A DNA stretch of 64,000 nucleotides, from the NCBI RefSeq assembly GCF_030285665.1, contig NZ_CP127295.1, positions 3,968,001 through 4,032,000 on the forward strand. Reading direction: 5' to 3'. Each line of letters begins with the position of its first letter. Within the stretch, counting starts at the first letter, position 1. A model generated the notes under the pieces. The model saw only the letters and a program-made list of their open reading frames with translations, did no database searches and was not told where the DNA came from. Below are positions 8,067 through 16,615 of this stretch, one piece after another. The translations under genes and the position numbers were made by a program. This stretch comes from Amycolatopsis mongoliensis. GTDB lineage: Bacteria; Actinomycetota; Actinomycetes; Mycobacteriales; Pseudonocardiaceae.

Positions 8067-10322
8067 CTTTCCGGGGAAGTCCCCGAAGAGCAGGCCCTGC
8101 TCACCGCCGGACGGCTTGCCGAGGCCGGCGGCCATCGCGACGGCGTGGTCCCACTCCGCGTCGACGACGTAGTCCTGGTGCTTGAGCACCCCCGGCGCCC
8201 AGCGGTGCCGCCCCGTCGGGCCGCGCAGCGGGTCCGGCAGCCAGTGGTCGCCGCCGAGGATGAGGACGCCGTTCTCGTCGGCCTTCGCCTTCAGCGGCCC
8301 GGAGCCGCCTTCGGGCTGGTAGCCGACGCCGTAGAGGCAGCGGTCGGAGACTTCGTGCCGCCAGGTCGTCACGCCGCCGCCGAAGATGTCGGTGCCGCGG
8401 CACAGAGCGCGCCAGCGGCCCTTCAGGTCGGCGAAGAGCCGTTCGAGCGCTTCCTGGGGCAGCAACGCCGGGAAGGCGCGCTGGTAGCCCCACTGCAGCG
8501 GGGAGCCCGCGGTGAGCACGCCGACGCGTTCGAGGTCGGCCTCCGGCAGTTCGGCCGCCAGCCGGGCGGCGGCCATCACCGTGAGCAGGCTGCCGATGTT
8601 GTAGCCGGAGAGCACTACGCGCGTCCCCGGTTCGGCGAGGTGCTCGCGCGCCCGGGCGGCCAGTTCCGGGACGACCTTCAGCGCGTAGCACGGCGGCACG
8701 GTCGGGTGCGCCGCCCGCGGCCAGAAGCAGACGAGGTCGGCCAGCGCCCCGAGGTGCCGGCTCCGCTGCGGGGTCCGCGCGGCCGTGTAGACGACGCGCA
8801 GCAGGCCCGCGGCGAGCGCGCCGAGTGCGCCGACGCCGATCGCGGACAGCGGCCCGAACCAGCCGGGGACCAGCCCGAACCCGAACCGCAGCACCAGGAG
8901 CGCCGCGCCGCCCGCGGACATCGCCGACGCCACGGTGAGGGCCAGGTGGTGCAGGTGCCGCCGCTCCCAGGCCGAGCGCGCCCAGGCCGCCGCGGCCTGG
9001 GCCTCCTGCCGCTCGTCGTGCTCCATCAGTTCGACGATCTCCGGGACGCCCCGCCGCAGCCGCCGCAGCGGGACAGCGACGGCGAAGCCCAGCACGGCGA
9101 GGACTGCCGCCAACGCCAGCCCGGCGCCCCACAGGACCGTGACCAGCAGGTACGTGTCGGGCACGTGCAGCAGTTCCGCGCCGGAAAGCCGGCGGAGCGC
9201 TTCGGCGAGACCGGCGCCGAACCCGCCGCCGAGCAGCCCGGCCAGCGCGAGCACCGGCGCGGCCGCCCAGCCGCCCAGCCACGGCCGCAGCCGGCGCGGC
9301 TTGTGCACCCAGCCGGGCCGGGCCACCAGTGCGGCCGGCGCCAGGAACAGCGCGAACAGCACCGTGACGGCGACCAGGGCCGCGCCGAGCCCTTCGACGA
9401 CGCCGTTGGTCCCCGGCAGCGGACCCGGGCCGGGCCGCAGCCGCACCGCGGCCAGGACGACGAGCAGCGCGGCCAGCGCGATCACCCCGGGGCGGGCGAA
9501 CCGGCCGGTGTCGACGCCGATCGCGGCCGCGACGACCGTCGCGAGGACCAGCGCCAGCGTGACGATCCAGACCACCAGGTCGAAGACGTTGCCGGGCACC
9601 CGGAACGGCCCGCCGAGCAGCAGCAGCGCGACCGAGACCAGCGCCGCGACGGTGTGCAGGCAGCGCAGTGCCGGCGTCTCCGGGTCGGCGCGCATCCGCA
9701 ACGGTCCCTGGGTGAGGTCGCCGTCGGCGTGCACCGCCCACGTCGCCGACGAGATCCGGTGCAGCACGAAGATCACGACCAGCAGGGGCAGCACGCCGAC
9801 CGCGATCCGCGCCGGCACCGAGCGGAGGACGTCGGGGACCACGGGCAGGCAGCCGGAGCCCGGCGCGAGGCACTGCGCGGCGAACAGGTCGAGCGCGATC
9901 GCCGCGAGCTGGCCCATCAGCAGCATGGTCAGCAGCAGGGCGCCGACGCGCAGCAGGCCGCGGCACACCGCGCCGAGCACGCGCGGGAGGCGGCCCGGCG
10001 GCGTCGGCGGCAGCATCCAGAACGCGACGTTGGCCAGGGAGAACGGGAAGAGCAGCGCCCAGGTCGCCTTGGCTGCCCCGCCGGAGGTCATGCCGTGCCA
10101 CAGGTAGCCTTCGAGGGTCCGCGGGATCGACCGGCCCAGCGCCGGCAGCACGGGCCCGGGCGCCGGCCGCCGCAGCCGGTCCGCCGGGCGGATCACGCGG
10201 CCCAGCCCGTCGCCGGCGACGTCGACGGTGGAAACCGCGTCGAGCAGGGTCTCGCCGCTGGTGCCCACGAGCCCGGCGACGCGGATTTCGACGACGCGGG
10301 TGTCCGGGCCGGGCATGGGCAC
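8061..10322 (-). CDS. Large integral membrane protein with a degenerate alpha/beta-hydrolase-like C-terminal domain
   Basis: The product has 753 residues. GTG 10322 is favoured because AGGAGG lies eight bases upstream; ATG 10316 is the alternative. The middle third has at least ten hydrophobic segments (for example [50 protein letters not shown]). The soluble C-terminal part carries [17 protein letters not shown] and [20 protein letters not shown]. The second stretch has the shape of a serine-hydrolase nucleophile elbow, but the serine place is occupied by asparagine (G-Y-N-I-G). From memory, related actinobacterial proteins have H-S-Q-G here. The stop codon lies inside the shared terminator. 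It is divergent from sahH with an 87-bp gap. Confidence 0.7.
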   Translation of the reverse strand: MPMPGPDTRVVEIRVAGLVGTSGETLLDAVSTVDVAGDGLGRVIRPADRLRRPAPGPVLPALGRSIPRTLEGYLWHGMTSGGAAKATWALLFPFSLANVAFWMLPPTPPGRLPRVLGAVCRGLLRVGALLLTMLLMGQLAAIALDLFAAQCLAPGSGCLPVVPDVLRSVPARIAVGVLPLLVVIFVLHRISSATWAVHADGDLTQGPLRMRADPETPALRCLHTVAALVSVALLLLGGPFRVPGNVFDLVVWIVTLALVLATVVAAAIGVDTGRFARPGVIALAALLVVLAAVRLRPGPGPLPGTNGVVEGLGAALVAVTVLFALFLAPAALVARPGWVHKPRRLRPWLGGWAAAPVLALAGLLGGGFGAGLAEALRRLSGAELLHVPDTYLLVTVLWGAGLALAAVLAVLGFAVAVPLRRLRRGVPEIVELMEHDERQEAQAAAAWARSAWERRHLHHLALTVASAMSAGGAALLVLRFGFGLVPGWFGPLSAIGVGALGALAAGLLRVVYTAARTPQRSRHLGALADLVCFWPRAAHPTVPPCYALKVVPELAARAREHLAEPGTRVVLSGYNIGSLLTVMAAARLAAELPEADLERVGVLTAGSPLQWGYQRAFPALLPQEALERLFADLKGRWRALCRGTDIFGGGVTTWRHEVSDRCLYGVGYQPEGGSGPLKAKADENGVLILGGDHWLPDPLRGPTGRHRWAPGVLKHQDYVVDAEWDHAVAMAAGLGKPSGGEQGLLFGDFPGKP

Positions 10323-10409
10323 GGTGAAAGCCTCCTACGCGATCCTAGGGAAGGTCGAGCGGACAACGGTAGTGTTCGGATGTCATCGAGTCTTGGAGGA
10401 ATCGCCACT

Positions 10410-11882
10410 ATGACCCCCGAAAGCGTTGCCAAGCGGCACCAGAACCGCAACGGCATCGAATTCGCCGTCGCCGACCTCGAGGCCGCCGAATTCGGCCGCA
10501 AGGAGATCCGCCTCGCCGAGCACGAGATGCCGGGACTGATGGCGCTGCGGCGCGAATACGCGGAGGTCTTCCCGCTGCGCGGCGCGCGGGTCTCCGGCTC
10601 GCTGCACATGACCGTGCAGACGGCCGTCCTGATCGAGACGCTGGTCGCGCTGGGTGCCGAGGTGCGCTGGGCGTCCTGCAACATCTTCTCGACGCAGGAC
10701 CACGCGGCCGCGGCGGTCGTCATCGGCCCGCACGGCACGCCCGAGGAGCCGAAGGGCGTCCCGGTCTTCGCGTGGAAGGGCGAGTCGCTCGAGGAGTACT
10801 GGTGGTGCACCGAGCGGATGCTCACCTGGGACGGCGAGGGCCCGAACATGATCCTCGACGACGGCGGTGACGCCACCATGCTGGTGCACAAGGGCACCGA
10901 GTTCGAGAAGTCGGGCGTCGTGCCGACCCCGGACGAGAACACCTCGGACGAGTTCCGCGTGTTCCTCGAGCTGCTGCGCGACTCGGTCGCGGCCGACACC
11001 GGCAAGTGGACCAAGATCGGCGAGGGCATCCGCGGCGTCACCGAGGAGACCACCACCGGCGTCCTCCGGCTCTATCAGCTCGCCGCGGCCGGTGAGCTGC
11101 TGTTCCCGGCGATCAACGTCAACGACGCGGTGACGAAGTCGAAGTTCGACAACCGCTACGGCATCCGCCACTCGCTGATCGACGGCATCAACCGCGGCAC
11201 CGACGTGCTGATCGGCGGCAAGGTCGCGGTCGTCTGCGGCTACGGCGACGTCGGCAAGGGCGCGGCGGAGTCGCTGCGCGGCCAGGGCGCCCGCGTGGTC
11301 GTCACCGAGATCGACCCGATCTGCGCGCTGCAGGCGGCGATGGACGGCTACCAGGTCCGCACGCTGGAGAACGCGCTGCCGGAGGCCGACATCGTCATCA
11401 CGACGACCGGCAACAAGGACGTCGTGCTGGTCGAGCACATGGCGAAGATGAAGCACCAGGCGATCCTGGGCAACATCGGCCACTTCGACAACGAGCTCGA
11501 CATGGCGGGCCTGGCGCGCTACCCGGGCATCCGCCGCATCAACATCAAGCCGCAGGTCGACGAGTGGATCTTCCCGAACGGCAACACGATCATCGTGCTG
11601 TCCGAGGGCCGGCTGCTCAACCTGGGCAACGCGACCGGGCACCCGTCGTTCGTGATGTCGAACAGCTTCTCCAACCAGGTGATCGCGCAGATCGAGCTGT
11701 TCACCAAGCACGAGGAGTACGACAAGGAGGTCTTCCGCCTCCCCAAGAAGCTGGACGAGAAGGTCGCGAAGATCCACCTGGACGCTCTCGGTGGCGAGCT
11801 GACGAAGCTGACCAAGGAGCAGGCCGAGTACATCGACGTGGACGTCGAGGGCCCGTTCAAGCCGGAGCACTACCGGTACTGA
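10410..11882 (+). CDS. sahH: Adenosylhomocysteinase (S-adenosyl-L-homocysteine hydrolase)
   Basis: A 490-residue protein starting at ATG behind TTGGAGGAATC. The frame stays open far upstream, but that part is antisense to the membrane protein and is not coding. Substrate-domain marks include [13 protein letters not shown] and [12 protein letters not shown], and the NAD-binding loop is [12 protein letters not shown]. Catalytic residues occur in KSKFDNRYG, and the protein ends with the KPEHYRY typical of the family. It hydrolyses S-adenosylhomocysteine to adenosine and homocysteine, relieving inhibition of methyltransferases. Mycobacterial sahH (Rv3248c) lies beside tmk and mtrA, as it does here within 13 kb. 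It is followed by a strong terminator. Confidence 0.98.
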   Translation: MTPESVAKRHQNRNGIEFAVADLEAAEFGRKEIRLAEHEMPGLMALRREYAEVFPLRGARVSGSLHMTVQTAVLIETLVALGAEVRWASCNIFSTQDHAAAAVVIGPHGTPEEPKGVPVFAWKGESLEEYWWCTERMLTWDGEGPNMILDDGGDATMLVHKGTEFEKSGVVPTPDENTSDEFRVFLELLRDSVAADTGKWTKIGEGIRGVTEETTTGVLRLYQLAAAGELLFPAINVNDAVTKSKFDNRYGIRHSLIDGINRGTDVLIGGKVAVVCGYGDVGKGAAESLRGQGARVVVTEIDPICALQAAMDGYQVRTLENALPEADIVITTTGNKDVVLVEHMAKMKHQAILGNIGHFDNELDMAGLARYPGIRRINIKPQVDEWIFPNGNTIIVLSEGRLLNLGNATGHPSFVMSNSFSNQVIAQIELFTKHEEYDKEVFRLPKKLDEKVAKIHLDALGGELTKLTKEQAEYIDVDVEGPFKPEHYRY

Positions 11883-11905
11883 GGTAACCGGGTTTCAGCA
11901 GGTCA

Positions 11906-11944
11906 GGGCCGCCCCGAACGTGTTCGGGGCGGCCCCTCCGTTTT
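11906..11944 (+). terminator. Rho-independent terminator of sahH
   Basis: The 14-bp arms GGGCCGCCCCGAAC and GTTCGGGGCGGCCC enclose GT only, followed by CTCC and then GTTTT. Confidence 0.8.
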
Positions 11945-11971
11945 GTCCGTGCGACAGCCGATGAGGGAAGA

Positions 11972-12151
11972 GTGGACGACGATGTGGTCACTGAAGCCCT
12001 CGCTCGGCGAGACCGCCTTGTCGCCGAAGGCAAGCTGCTGACCTTCAGGCCGGAGGGTCCGGTGCCGGGCCTCGACGAGATCGAAGAGTTGTCCCGTGGC
12101 TGGGGCACCGCCGTCAGCGAGGCGCTCGACTGGACCCGGGGCGAGTGGTGA
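11972..12151 (+). CDS. Small hypothetical protein (59 residues)
   Basis: A short frame from GTG, with GAGGGAAG just upstream, to TGA. Its 59 codons have normal high-GC third positions. The product begins VDDDVVTEALARRDRLVAEG and ends EALDWTRGEW; it is acidic, probably two helices with no membrane segment. It lies between the sahH terminator and the VOC gene, 45 bp before the latter, and could be its first operon member. I do not recognise the family; it has the size of an antitoxin or a small adaptor, which is only a guess. Codon pattern and spacing are the only support. Confidence 0.45.
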   Translation: MDDDVVTEALARRDRLVAEGKLLTFRPEGPVPGLDEIEELSRGWGTAVSEALDWTRGEW

Positions 12152-12196
12152 GGTAGGCAAGGCGGGACCTGCCGAAGCCAACGGATTCGAGGTGCT

Positions 12197-12538
12197 GTGA
12201 CCGTCGACCTCTTCGCCGGGATCGCCGTCCGCGACTTCGCCGGCGCGCTCGCCTGGTACGAACGCCTCTTCGGCTCCCCGCCGACCTTCGTCGTGCACGA
12301 CACCGAGGTGCTCTGGCAGGTCGCGGAACACGGCTCGGTCTACGTCGTGGAGCGGCCCGAGCGTGCGGGCCTGGCCATGCACACCCTCTTCGTCGACGAC
12401 CTCGACGAGCGCGTCGCCGGGATCTCCGCCCGCGGCATCGAGCCCGCCGACCGGGAAACCTACGGCGACGGCGTCCGCAAGATCATCTACCGCGACCCCG
12501 AGGGAAATGAGCTCGGCATCGGCGGCCCGCCCGCGTAA
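12197..12538 (+). CDS. VOC (glyoxalase/bleomycin-resistance/dioxygenase) superfamily protein
   Basis: A 113-residue single-domain protein from a GTG with GAGG four bases upstream. Both beta-alpha-beta-beta-beta modules are visible: GIAVRDFAGALAWYERLFG at the start, and HTLFVDDLDERVAGISARGI and YRDPEGNELGIGG at the end. The last glutamate stretch (DPEGNELG) fits a metal ligand of the fold. Such proteins can be lyases, dioxygenases or drug-binding proteins, and specificity cannot be told. The next gene's structured leader starts within 35 bp of its stop. Confidence 0.8.
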   Translation: MTVDLFAGIAVRDFAGALAWYERLFGSPPTFVVHDTEVLWQVAEHGSVYVVERPERAGLAMHTLFVDDLDERVAGISARGIEPADRETYGDGVRKIIYRDPEGNELGIGGPPA

Positions 12539-12571
12539 CCTCGAGACGTTCTTGGCTTCACGAACCTCACG

Positions 12572-12665
12572 GCCCGGTAGGTAGTCCGGGCGGTCCGCAA
12601 GGGCTCGTTGTCCCGCAAGGGAAACCGGTGGCGCCAGGCTGATCCGTCACGCCTGGAGGTTTCCC
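12572..12665 (+). promoter_or_regulatory. Structured 5' leader of the YjdF-family gene, candidate riboswitch
   Basis: Several helices can be drawn. The first is GCCCGG (12572-12577) with CCGGGC (12586-12591). Two CCGCAAGGG repeats lie at 12595 and 12613; the second can form a TCCC-GCAA-GGGA tetraloop hairpin (12611-12622). CCAGGC (12634-12639) pairs with GCCTGG (12651-12656), and an outer helix joins GGGAAACC (12619-12626) to GGTTTCCC (12658-12665). The last two helices cover the Shine-Dalgarno TGGAGG (12654-12659) directly before ATG 12667. GGG 12619-12621 cannot pair with both partners, which is the layout of a translational switch. Firmicute yjdF genes are known to carry a riboswitch that binds azaaromatic compounds. 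Membership of this RNA in that class is not shown. Confidence 0.55.
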
Positions 12666-12666
12666 G

Positions 12667-13065
12667 ATGAGCGGGGTGTTCACGCTGTACCACGACGGCC
12701 GGTTCTGGGTCGGCGTCTACGAAATCCACGAAGACGGCCTGGTCCGGGCCGCTCGGCACATCTTCGGCGCCGAGCCGAACAACGCCGAACTGGCGGCCTT
12801 CGCGGCCGGCCGCGACTTCGTGCGTCTCGCCGATCAAGCACGCGAAGCCCCGCCTGTTCCGGAGAGCGAGCGTCCTAAGCGGCCCGCGAAGCAAGCGAAG
12901 GCGCAAGAGGGCATCGGCACCGCGGCTCAGCGCGCGCTGAAGGAAGCGGTGGCCGAGCGCGTGGTCGAGAACAAGGCGGCCCGCAAACGCCGGGCGGCCG
13001 CCGAAGCGACTCGGCGGCGCGAGCTGGCGAGGGCGAAAGCCCGCGCCAAACACCGTGGTCGCTAG
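12667..13065 (+). CDS. yjdF: YjdF family protein
   Basis: The product has 132 residues. The first half matches the YjdF/DUF2992 pattern: [19 protein letters not shown], then [17 protein letters not shown] and FVRLADQA. The second half is a very basic, alanine-rich helix ([35 protein letters not shown]), which could bind RNA or DNA. Function is unknown in all organisms. In Firmicutes the gene is controlled by an azaaromatic-binding riboswitch, and the leader here is also strongly structured. The Shine-Dalgarno TGGAGG sits inside a predicted helix. No partner gene is evident downstream. Confidence 0.8.
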   Translation: MSGVFTLYHDGRFWVGVYEIHEDGLVRAARHIFGAEPNNAELAAFAAGRDFVRLADQAREAPPVPESERPKRPAKQAKAQEGIGTAAQRALKEAVAERVVENKAARKRRAAAEATRRRELARAKARAKHRGR

Positions 13066-13320
13066 GCGCGCCGCGCGCGATCCCCCAGTCGACGAGTGCG
13101 GCGGCCACCAGCACCAGCGCGACCGTCACGACGGCGGCAGCGGTGGCGGCCCAGCGTGCCCAGGCGCCGGCGCCCTCGTGCACGAGGGCGCCGGCGACGC
13201 CACGGCGCCGGTGCAGACCGCGAGCCGGCTCATCGACCGAGGCGACCCGGACCGCACTCCGGCGACCACCGCGAGCGCCTGGAGCGGCTGTTCACCGCCC
13301 GGCGGGACGGAGTGGTGTGA
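13066..13320. other. Spacer with a 32-bp perfect palindrome between convergent genes
   Basis: No coding frame on either strand is convincing. An antisense frame overlapping the 3' end of yjdF encodes a hydrophobic stretch but has no ribosome-binding site. The notable element is the palindrome at 13165-13196. Confidence 0.5.
13165..13196. repeat. Perfect 32-bp palindrome without loop
   Basis: The arm CGCCGGCGCCCTCGTG is followed immediately by its exact reverse complement. In RNA the centre would open to a small loop and form a very stable hairpin. Its place between convergent genes suggests termination in both directions; a protein-binding site is also possible. Confidence 0.55.
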
Positions 13321-14319
13321 TCAGTTCCACTCGACGGCGACCCCGGCCAGCCCCGGCCCGGCGTCGCTGAAGAACGCGCTGCTCACCCCGCCCATGTCGC
13401 ACGCCAGCTCCTCCGCGACCACCGGCAGGGCGTCGTCGCGCGCCCGGACCTGACGCGTGCAGCGGGCCGGCAGCGCGTTGCGGTCGAAACGCAGCTGCAC
13501 CAGGTAGCTGGCGCACCGGTCGCGCAGCATCCGGTAGTAGCCCGGTGACGCCGAGCCCGAGTCGTCACGGACCTCGAAGCAGAACACGTGGATGTCGCCC
13601 TCGGCGAGCTTGCGGTCGAAGAGCAGCTCCGTCGCCATCGTGTCCGCGTCCGGGTTGCGGCGCATCCGCCCGACCCGGCAGCCCTCGTCCGTGATCAGCT
13701 CGACGTCGTCGATCCGGCAGCCCGGATCGCCGTTGTAGACGGTCAGGTAGCGGTCGGGACCGTGCCGGCGGGCGCGCGTCACCAGCCGCGTGCGCAGGCT
13801 GACCTGACGGTGCTCGGCGTCGAACGTGATCGTGTCGTGCACCGACAGCAGCTCGAGGTCGGCGTTGTAGTGGTTCGACGACGGGTACGCGCCGAGCTCG
13901 GCGAGCAGGTCCTCGACGATCGACCCCATGTCACCGGAACGCAGGTCGTGGAACGACGCCGCCGGCTGGTGGCCGCGGCGGACCAGTCGCGGGCCGATCA
14001 GCACCACCAGGGCGTCCGCGGGCAGCTGGAGGACCGATTCCAGGGCCCGGACCGCCGGGAGCGCCTTGGGCACCTCGGGCTGGCGCAGCCCGCGTTGCCA
14101 GTAACTCAACGTCGACTGTCCGATTTGGACCCCGCGCAGGGCGAGGTGCGCGCGCAGCCGGGCGAGCGAGAGGCCGCGGTAGGCGATCGCCAGTCTCAAG
14201 GCATGGTGGAACTCGCCGGTGCGGAGCGCCTCGGTCAGCTCTTTCGGCAGCTCGGCGACCGATGCCCGGGTCGTGCGGGCGCCATCGATGATCAGTGGGA
14301 GGTTCCCGTCTTGTGCCAC
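13321..14319 (-). CDS. XRE-like helix-turn-helix transcriptional regulator with a large C-terminal sensor region
   Basis: The product has 332 residues. GTG 14319 is favoured because AAGGGA lies six bases upstream; GTG 14364 is in frame but has no site. Residues about 30-110 form a Cro/C1-like HTH (FHHALRLAIAYRGLSLARLRAHL, then QSTLSYWQRGLRQPEVPKA). The C-terminal 200 residues are mostly beta (HNADLELLSVHDTITFDAE-like strands, CFEVRDDSGSASPGYY) and are not assigned to a known ligand domain. Such one-component regulators with long sensor parts are common in actinomycetes. It is divergent from the secreted protease gene, with about 250 bp between the starts, so control of that pair is plausible but unproven. 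Confidence 0.7.
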   Translation of the reverse strand: MAQDGNLPLIIDGARTTRASVAELPKELTEALRTGEFHHALRLAIAYRGLSLARLRAHLALRGVQIGQSTLSYWQRGLRQPEVPKALPAVRALESVLQLPADALVVLIGPRLVRRGHQPAASFHDLRSGDMGSIVEDLLAELGAYPSSNHYNADLELLSVHDTITFDAEHRQVSLRTRLVTRARRHGPDRYLTVYNGDPGCRIDDVELITDEGCRVGRMRRNPDADTMATELLFDRKLAEGDIHVFCFEVRDDSGSASPGYYRMLRDRCASYLVQLRFDRNALPARCTRQVRARDDALPVVAEELACDMGGVSSAFFSDAGPGLAGVAVEWN

Positions 14320-14566
14320 CGCTCGTCCCTTCACCCGACCAGTGTGTGCGCTGGGCGTGAACACCGCGGAACGTTCACGTTAGCAGCGTAGAGTGGCAGT
14401 GCCGACCCCCGTTCAGGGTGGTTGGCCACGTGATGGTGACTGTTCCGCGTTCCGGCTATCACCCGGAACGGTCCGTTCATCCAGATGGCGTTCTTGCTCC
14501 TTGTGACCGCGTTGTTCACCGTTGTGACCACCGCTGGTTCGCCCACGTTCGAGCAGGAGGCCGTCC
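14320..14566. promoter_or_regulatory. Divergent promoter region with short palindromes and direct repeats
   Basis: The spacer holds AACGTTCACGTT (14370-14381), GAACG-GTC-CGTTC (14467-14479), and two TTGTGACC repeats 21 bp apart (14499 and 14520) close to the protease gene. Two helical turns of spacing is what a dimeric regulator would need. The binding protein is unknown; the divergent XRE-type regulator is the nearest candidate. Confidence 0.35.
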
Positions 14567-15142
14567 GTGCTGGTGAAGTCGAGCCGGGTACCCGCCACCT
14601 TGGCTGTGTGCCTGATGTTGTGCCTGGTCGCGCCGGCCGCTGCCGGCGCCGCGCCCGGAGTGCCGCCGACCTACCGGAGCCAGATCGTGCTGCAGGCCCA
14701 GCAGAAGAACCAGTGGTGCTGGGCGGGCTCCGGCGCCACCATCGCGGCCTTCCACGGCGCCGCGGTGAGCCAGACGCGGTTCTGCCAGCTCGCGCACGGC
14801 GAGACCGGAAAGGACTGCGCGAACCTCCCCGGCACCCTCGCCGACCCGCAGCGGGCCTTCGCGAAGCTCGGGTTCGCCTCGCCGGGCCGCTACCTCGACC
14901 ACCGCATCTCCTACGCCGACATCCGGACGCAGACGGCGGCGGACCAGCCGGTCGAGACCCGGGTCGGGTACCGCTCGGGCGGCGGCCACACCCACGTCCT
15001 CTACGGCTCCGACTCCAGCGGGGACTGGGTCCACTGGGGAGACCCGGGGCCGGCCAAGCGCTACAACTGGTCGACCTACGGCTACTACACGCACAACTCG
15101 TCGTTCACCTGGACGCACACGCTCACCGGGATCTCCCGATGA
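14567..15142 (+). CDS. Secreted papain-like cysteine protease (AvrRpt2/C70-like)
   Basis: The product has 191 residues from GTG 14567 with AGGAGG six bases upstream. It has a Sec signal peptide of about 30 residues (cleavage near AAAGAAPG). The mature domain is of papain type: QKNQWCWAGSGATIAAF holds the nucleophile cysteine, GGGHTHVLYG the histidine, and VHWGDPGP the third catalytic position. Two more cysteines (FCQLAHG and KDCANLP) may form a disulfide. The size and the WCWAG block match the C39-like/C70 group, which includes the plant-pathogen effector AvrRpt2. It overlaps the next gene by ATGA, so the two are translationally coupled. Confidence 0.8.
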   Translation: MLVKSSRVPATLAVCLMLCLVAPAAAGAAPGVPPTYRSQIVLQAQQKNQWCWAGSGATIAAFHGAAVSQTRFCQLAHGETGKDCANLPGTLADPQRAFAKLGFASPGRYLDHRISYADIRTQTAADQPVETRVGYRSGGGHTHVLYGSDSSGDWVHWGDPGPAKRYNWSTYGYYTHNSSFTWTHTLTGISR

Positions 15143-15897
15143 GCAGGCGGGCGCTCGTGCTCGCCGTGCTTACCGGCGCGGCGCTGCTGATGACGGCACC
15201 GGTGTCAGGCGCGGCCCAGTCCGCCGGCATCAGCAGCGCCGACGCTGTGGCCGCGCACGCCGCGGCGGCGGACCTCCAGGACGTCCTGGTCCGGTTCTTC
15301 GCCGAGGCGCCGGACGCGCGCGGCCCGGTCTCGGTGCAGATCGCGCCGGACGCCTACCCGGTTTACGAGCTCTCGCCGGACTTCGTCGGGGGCAAGCCGG
15401 GCGCGGCGCCCGGCGACTTCGCCTACTTCGCGGTGCCCGCGCGGGCCTCCGACGGCCGGACCGCGACGCTCTGGTCGGTCCGCGGGGGCGACGGCGCGTG
15501 GCAGATCGGCAACATCGCCTCGGGCGACGTCGAGACGGCGTTCGCCCGCACCCTGCCCGCGGGCGCCCAGCTGCTGCACGAACCGCAGGTCGACGCCTGG
15601 TACGCGGTCCGCGACGGCCGCGTCACGCCGCTTTCCGGGACCACGGCGGCGGTCACCGTCGCCGACTACCAGCGCACGGTTTCGGCGCGGTACGCGGACA
15701 AGCTCCCCGGCTCGGCCTACGCCCGCGAAGGCGAGGCAGGCGGCTACGACGCGACGTCGCAGGTGATGCCCCGCGGCGACGGCGGCCCGGCGCCGTCCGG
15801 CCACGACACCGGCTGGGTGCCGCTGCTGATCCTCGTCGGCGTGCTGGCCGTCAGCGGCGCCGGGTACGTGCTGCACCTGAGGCGGATCTCCGCCTGA
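15139..15897 (+). CDS. Exported, membrane-anchored partner of the cysteine protease, function unknown
   Basis: The product has 252 residues and starts at the ATG overlapping the protease stop. It has an N-terminal signal peptide (MSRRALVLAVLTGAALLMTA, ending near SGAAQ), an extracytoplasmic domain of about 170 residues without cysteines, a Gly/Pro-rich linker and a C-terminal transmembrane helix (WVPLLILVGVLAVSGAGYVL) with a short basic tail (HLRRISA). I do not recognise the domain. The tight coupling suggests it is a membrane-bound binder, inhibitor or substrate-presenting partner of the protease. Confidence 0.7.
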   Translation: MSRRALVLAVLTGAALLMTAPVSGAAQSAGISSADAVAAHAAAADLQDVLVRFFAEAPDARGPVSVQIAPDAYPVYELSPDFVGGKPGAAPGDFAYFAVPARASDGRTATLWSVRGGDGAWQIGNIASGDVETAFARTLPAGAQLLHEPQVDAWYAVRDGRVTPLSGTTAAVTVADYQRTVSARYADKLPGSAYAREGEAGGYDATSQVMPRGDGGPAPSGHDTGWVPLLILVGVLAVSGAGYVLHLRRISA

Positions 15898-15961
15898 AGA
15901 CGAACCGGCGGGCTCGGCGTCGATCCCCTTCCACCGAGCCCGCCGGTCCACCACCGTTACT

Positions 15962-16615
15962 GTGACGCCCGTGGGTCGACTGGTGGTCATCGAAGGGCTC
16001 GACGGCGCGGGCAAGCGCACGCTCGCCGACGGGCTGACGGACGCGCTGAGCGCGAAGGGCGCGAGCGTCGCGAAGCTGGCGTTCCCGCGCTACGGCAAGA
16101 GCGTGCACGCCGATCTCGTGAAGGAGGCGCTGCACCGCGGGCACGGTGACCTCGCCGATTCGGTGTACGGCATGGCCGTGCTCTACGCGCTCGACCGCCG
16201 CGGCGCCGCGGAAGACATCCGCGCCCTGCGGGACACGCACGACGTCGTCCTGCTCGACCGCTACGTCGCGTCCAACGCCGCGTACGCGGCCGCGCGCCTG
16301 CGGCAGGATGCGTCCGGCGAAGTCGTGAAGTGGGTGTGGGAGCTGGAGGTCGCGCGGTTCGGCCTGCCTCGCCCCGACGCGCACCTGCTGCTGCGGGTCG
16401 CGCCCGCGGTGGCGGCCGAACGCGCCGAACGGCGCGCGGAGGCCGAAACCGACCGCGAGCGCGACGCGTTCGAGACCGACGACGGACTCCAGCGACGTTG
16501 CGCGGCGGTGTACGACGAGCTGGCGGCGTCGGGCTGGCTGGCGCCGTGGTACGTCCTGGACGGCGTCGCGGGCGTCGACCTCGAAGCGCTCGCGAAGACG
16601 CTGCTAGGCCAGTAG
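15962..16615 (+). CDS. tmk: Thymidylate kinase
   Basis: A 217-residue enzyme from a GTG; GTG 15971 is an alternative start. The P-loop is GLDGAGKRT with arginine in place of the usual serine, as in the mycobacterial enzyme. [14 protein letters not shown], the DR(Y/H) motif in [17 protein letters not shown], and [19 protein letters not shown] also follow that branch. It phosphorylates dTMP to dTDP in the cytoplasm. Mycobacterial tmk (Rv3247c) lies between sahH and mtrA, and the same order holds here with inserted genes. Its last 12 bp overlap the convergent oxidase gene. Confidence 0.93.
   Translation: MTPVGRLVVIEGLDGAGKRTLADGLTDALSAKGASVAKLAFPRYGKSVHADLVKEALHRGHGDLADSVYGMAVLYALDRRGAAEDIRALRDTHDVVLLDRYVASNAAYAAARLRQDASGEVVKWVWELEVARFGLPRPDAHLLLRVAPAVAAERAERRAEAETDRERDAFETDDGLQRRCAAVYDELAASGWLAPWYVLDGVAGVDLEALAKTLLGQ

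Noticed and set aside
8145..10409. Very long open frame on the plus strand joined in frame to sahH
   Set aside because: It is antisense to the 753-residue membrane protein, has the low-complexity Arg/Gln/Gly-rich composition of a shadow frame, and sahH has its own ATG with a good ribosome-binding site.
12875..13183. Minus-strand frame with a hydrophobic stretch (AATAAAVVTVALVLVAAALV)
   Set aside because: It overlaps the 3' end of yjdF for 190 bp, its GTG lies in the palindrome centre, and no ribosome-binding site is visible. A decayed membrane protein remains possible.
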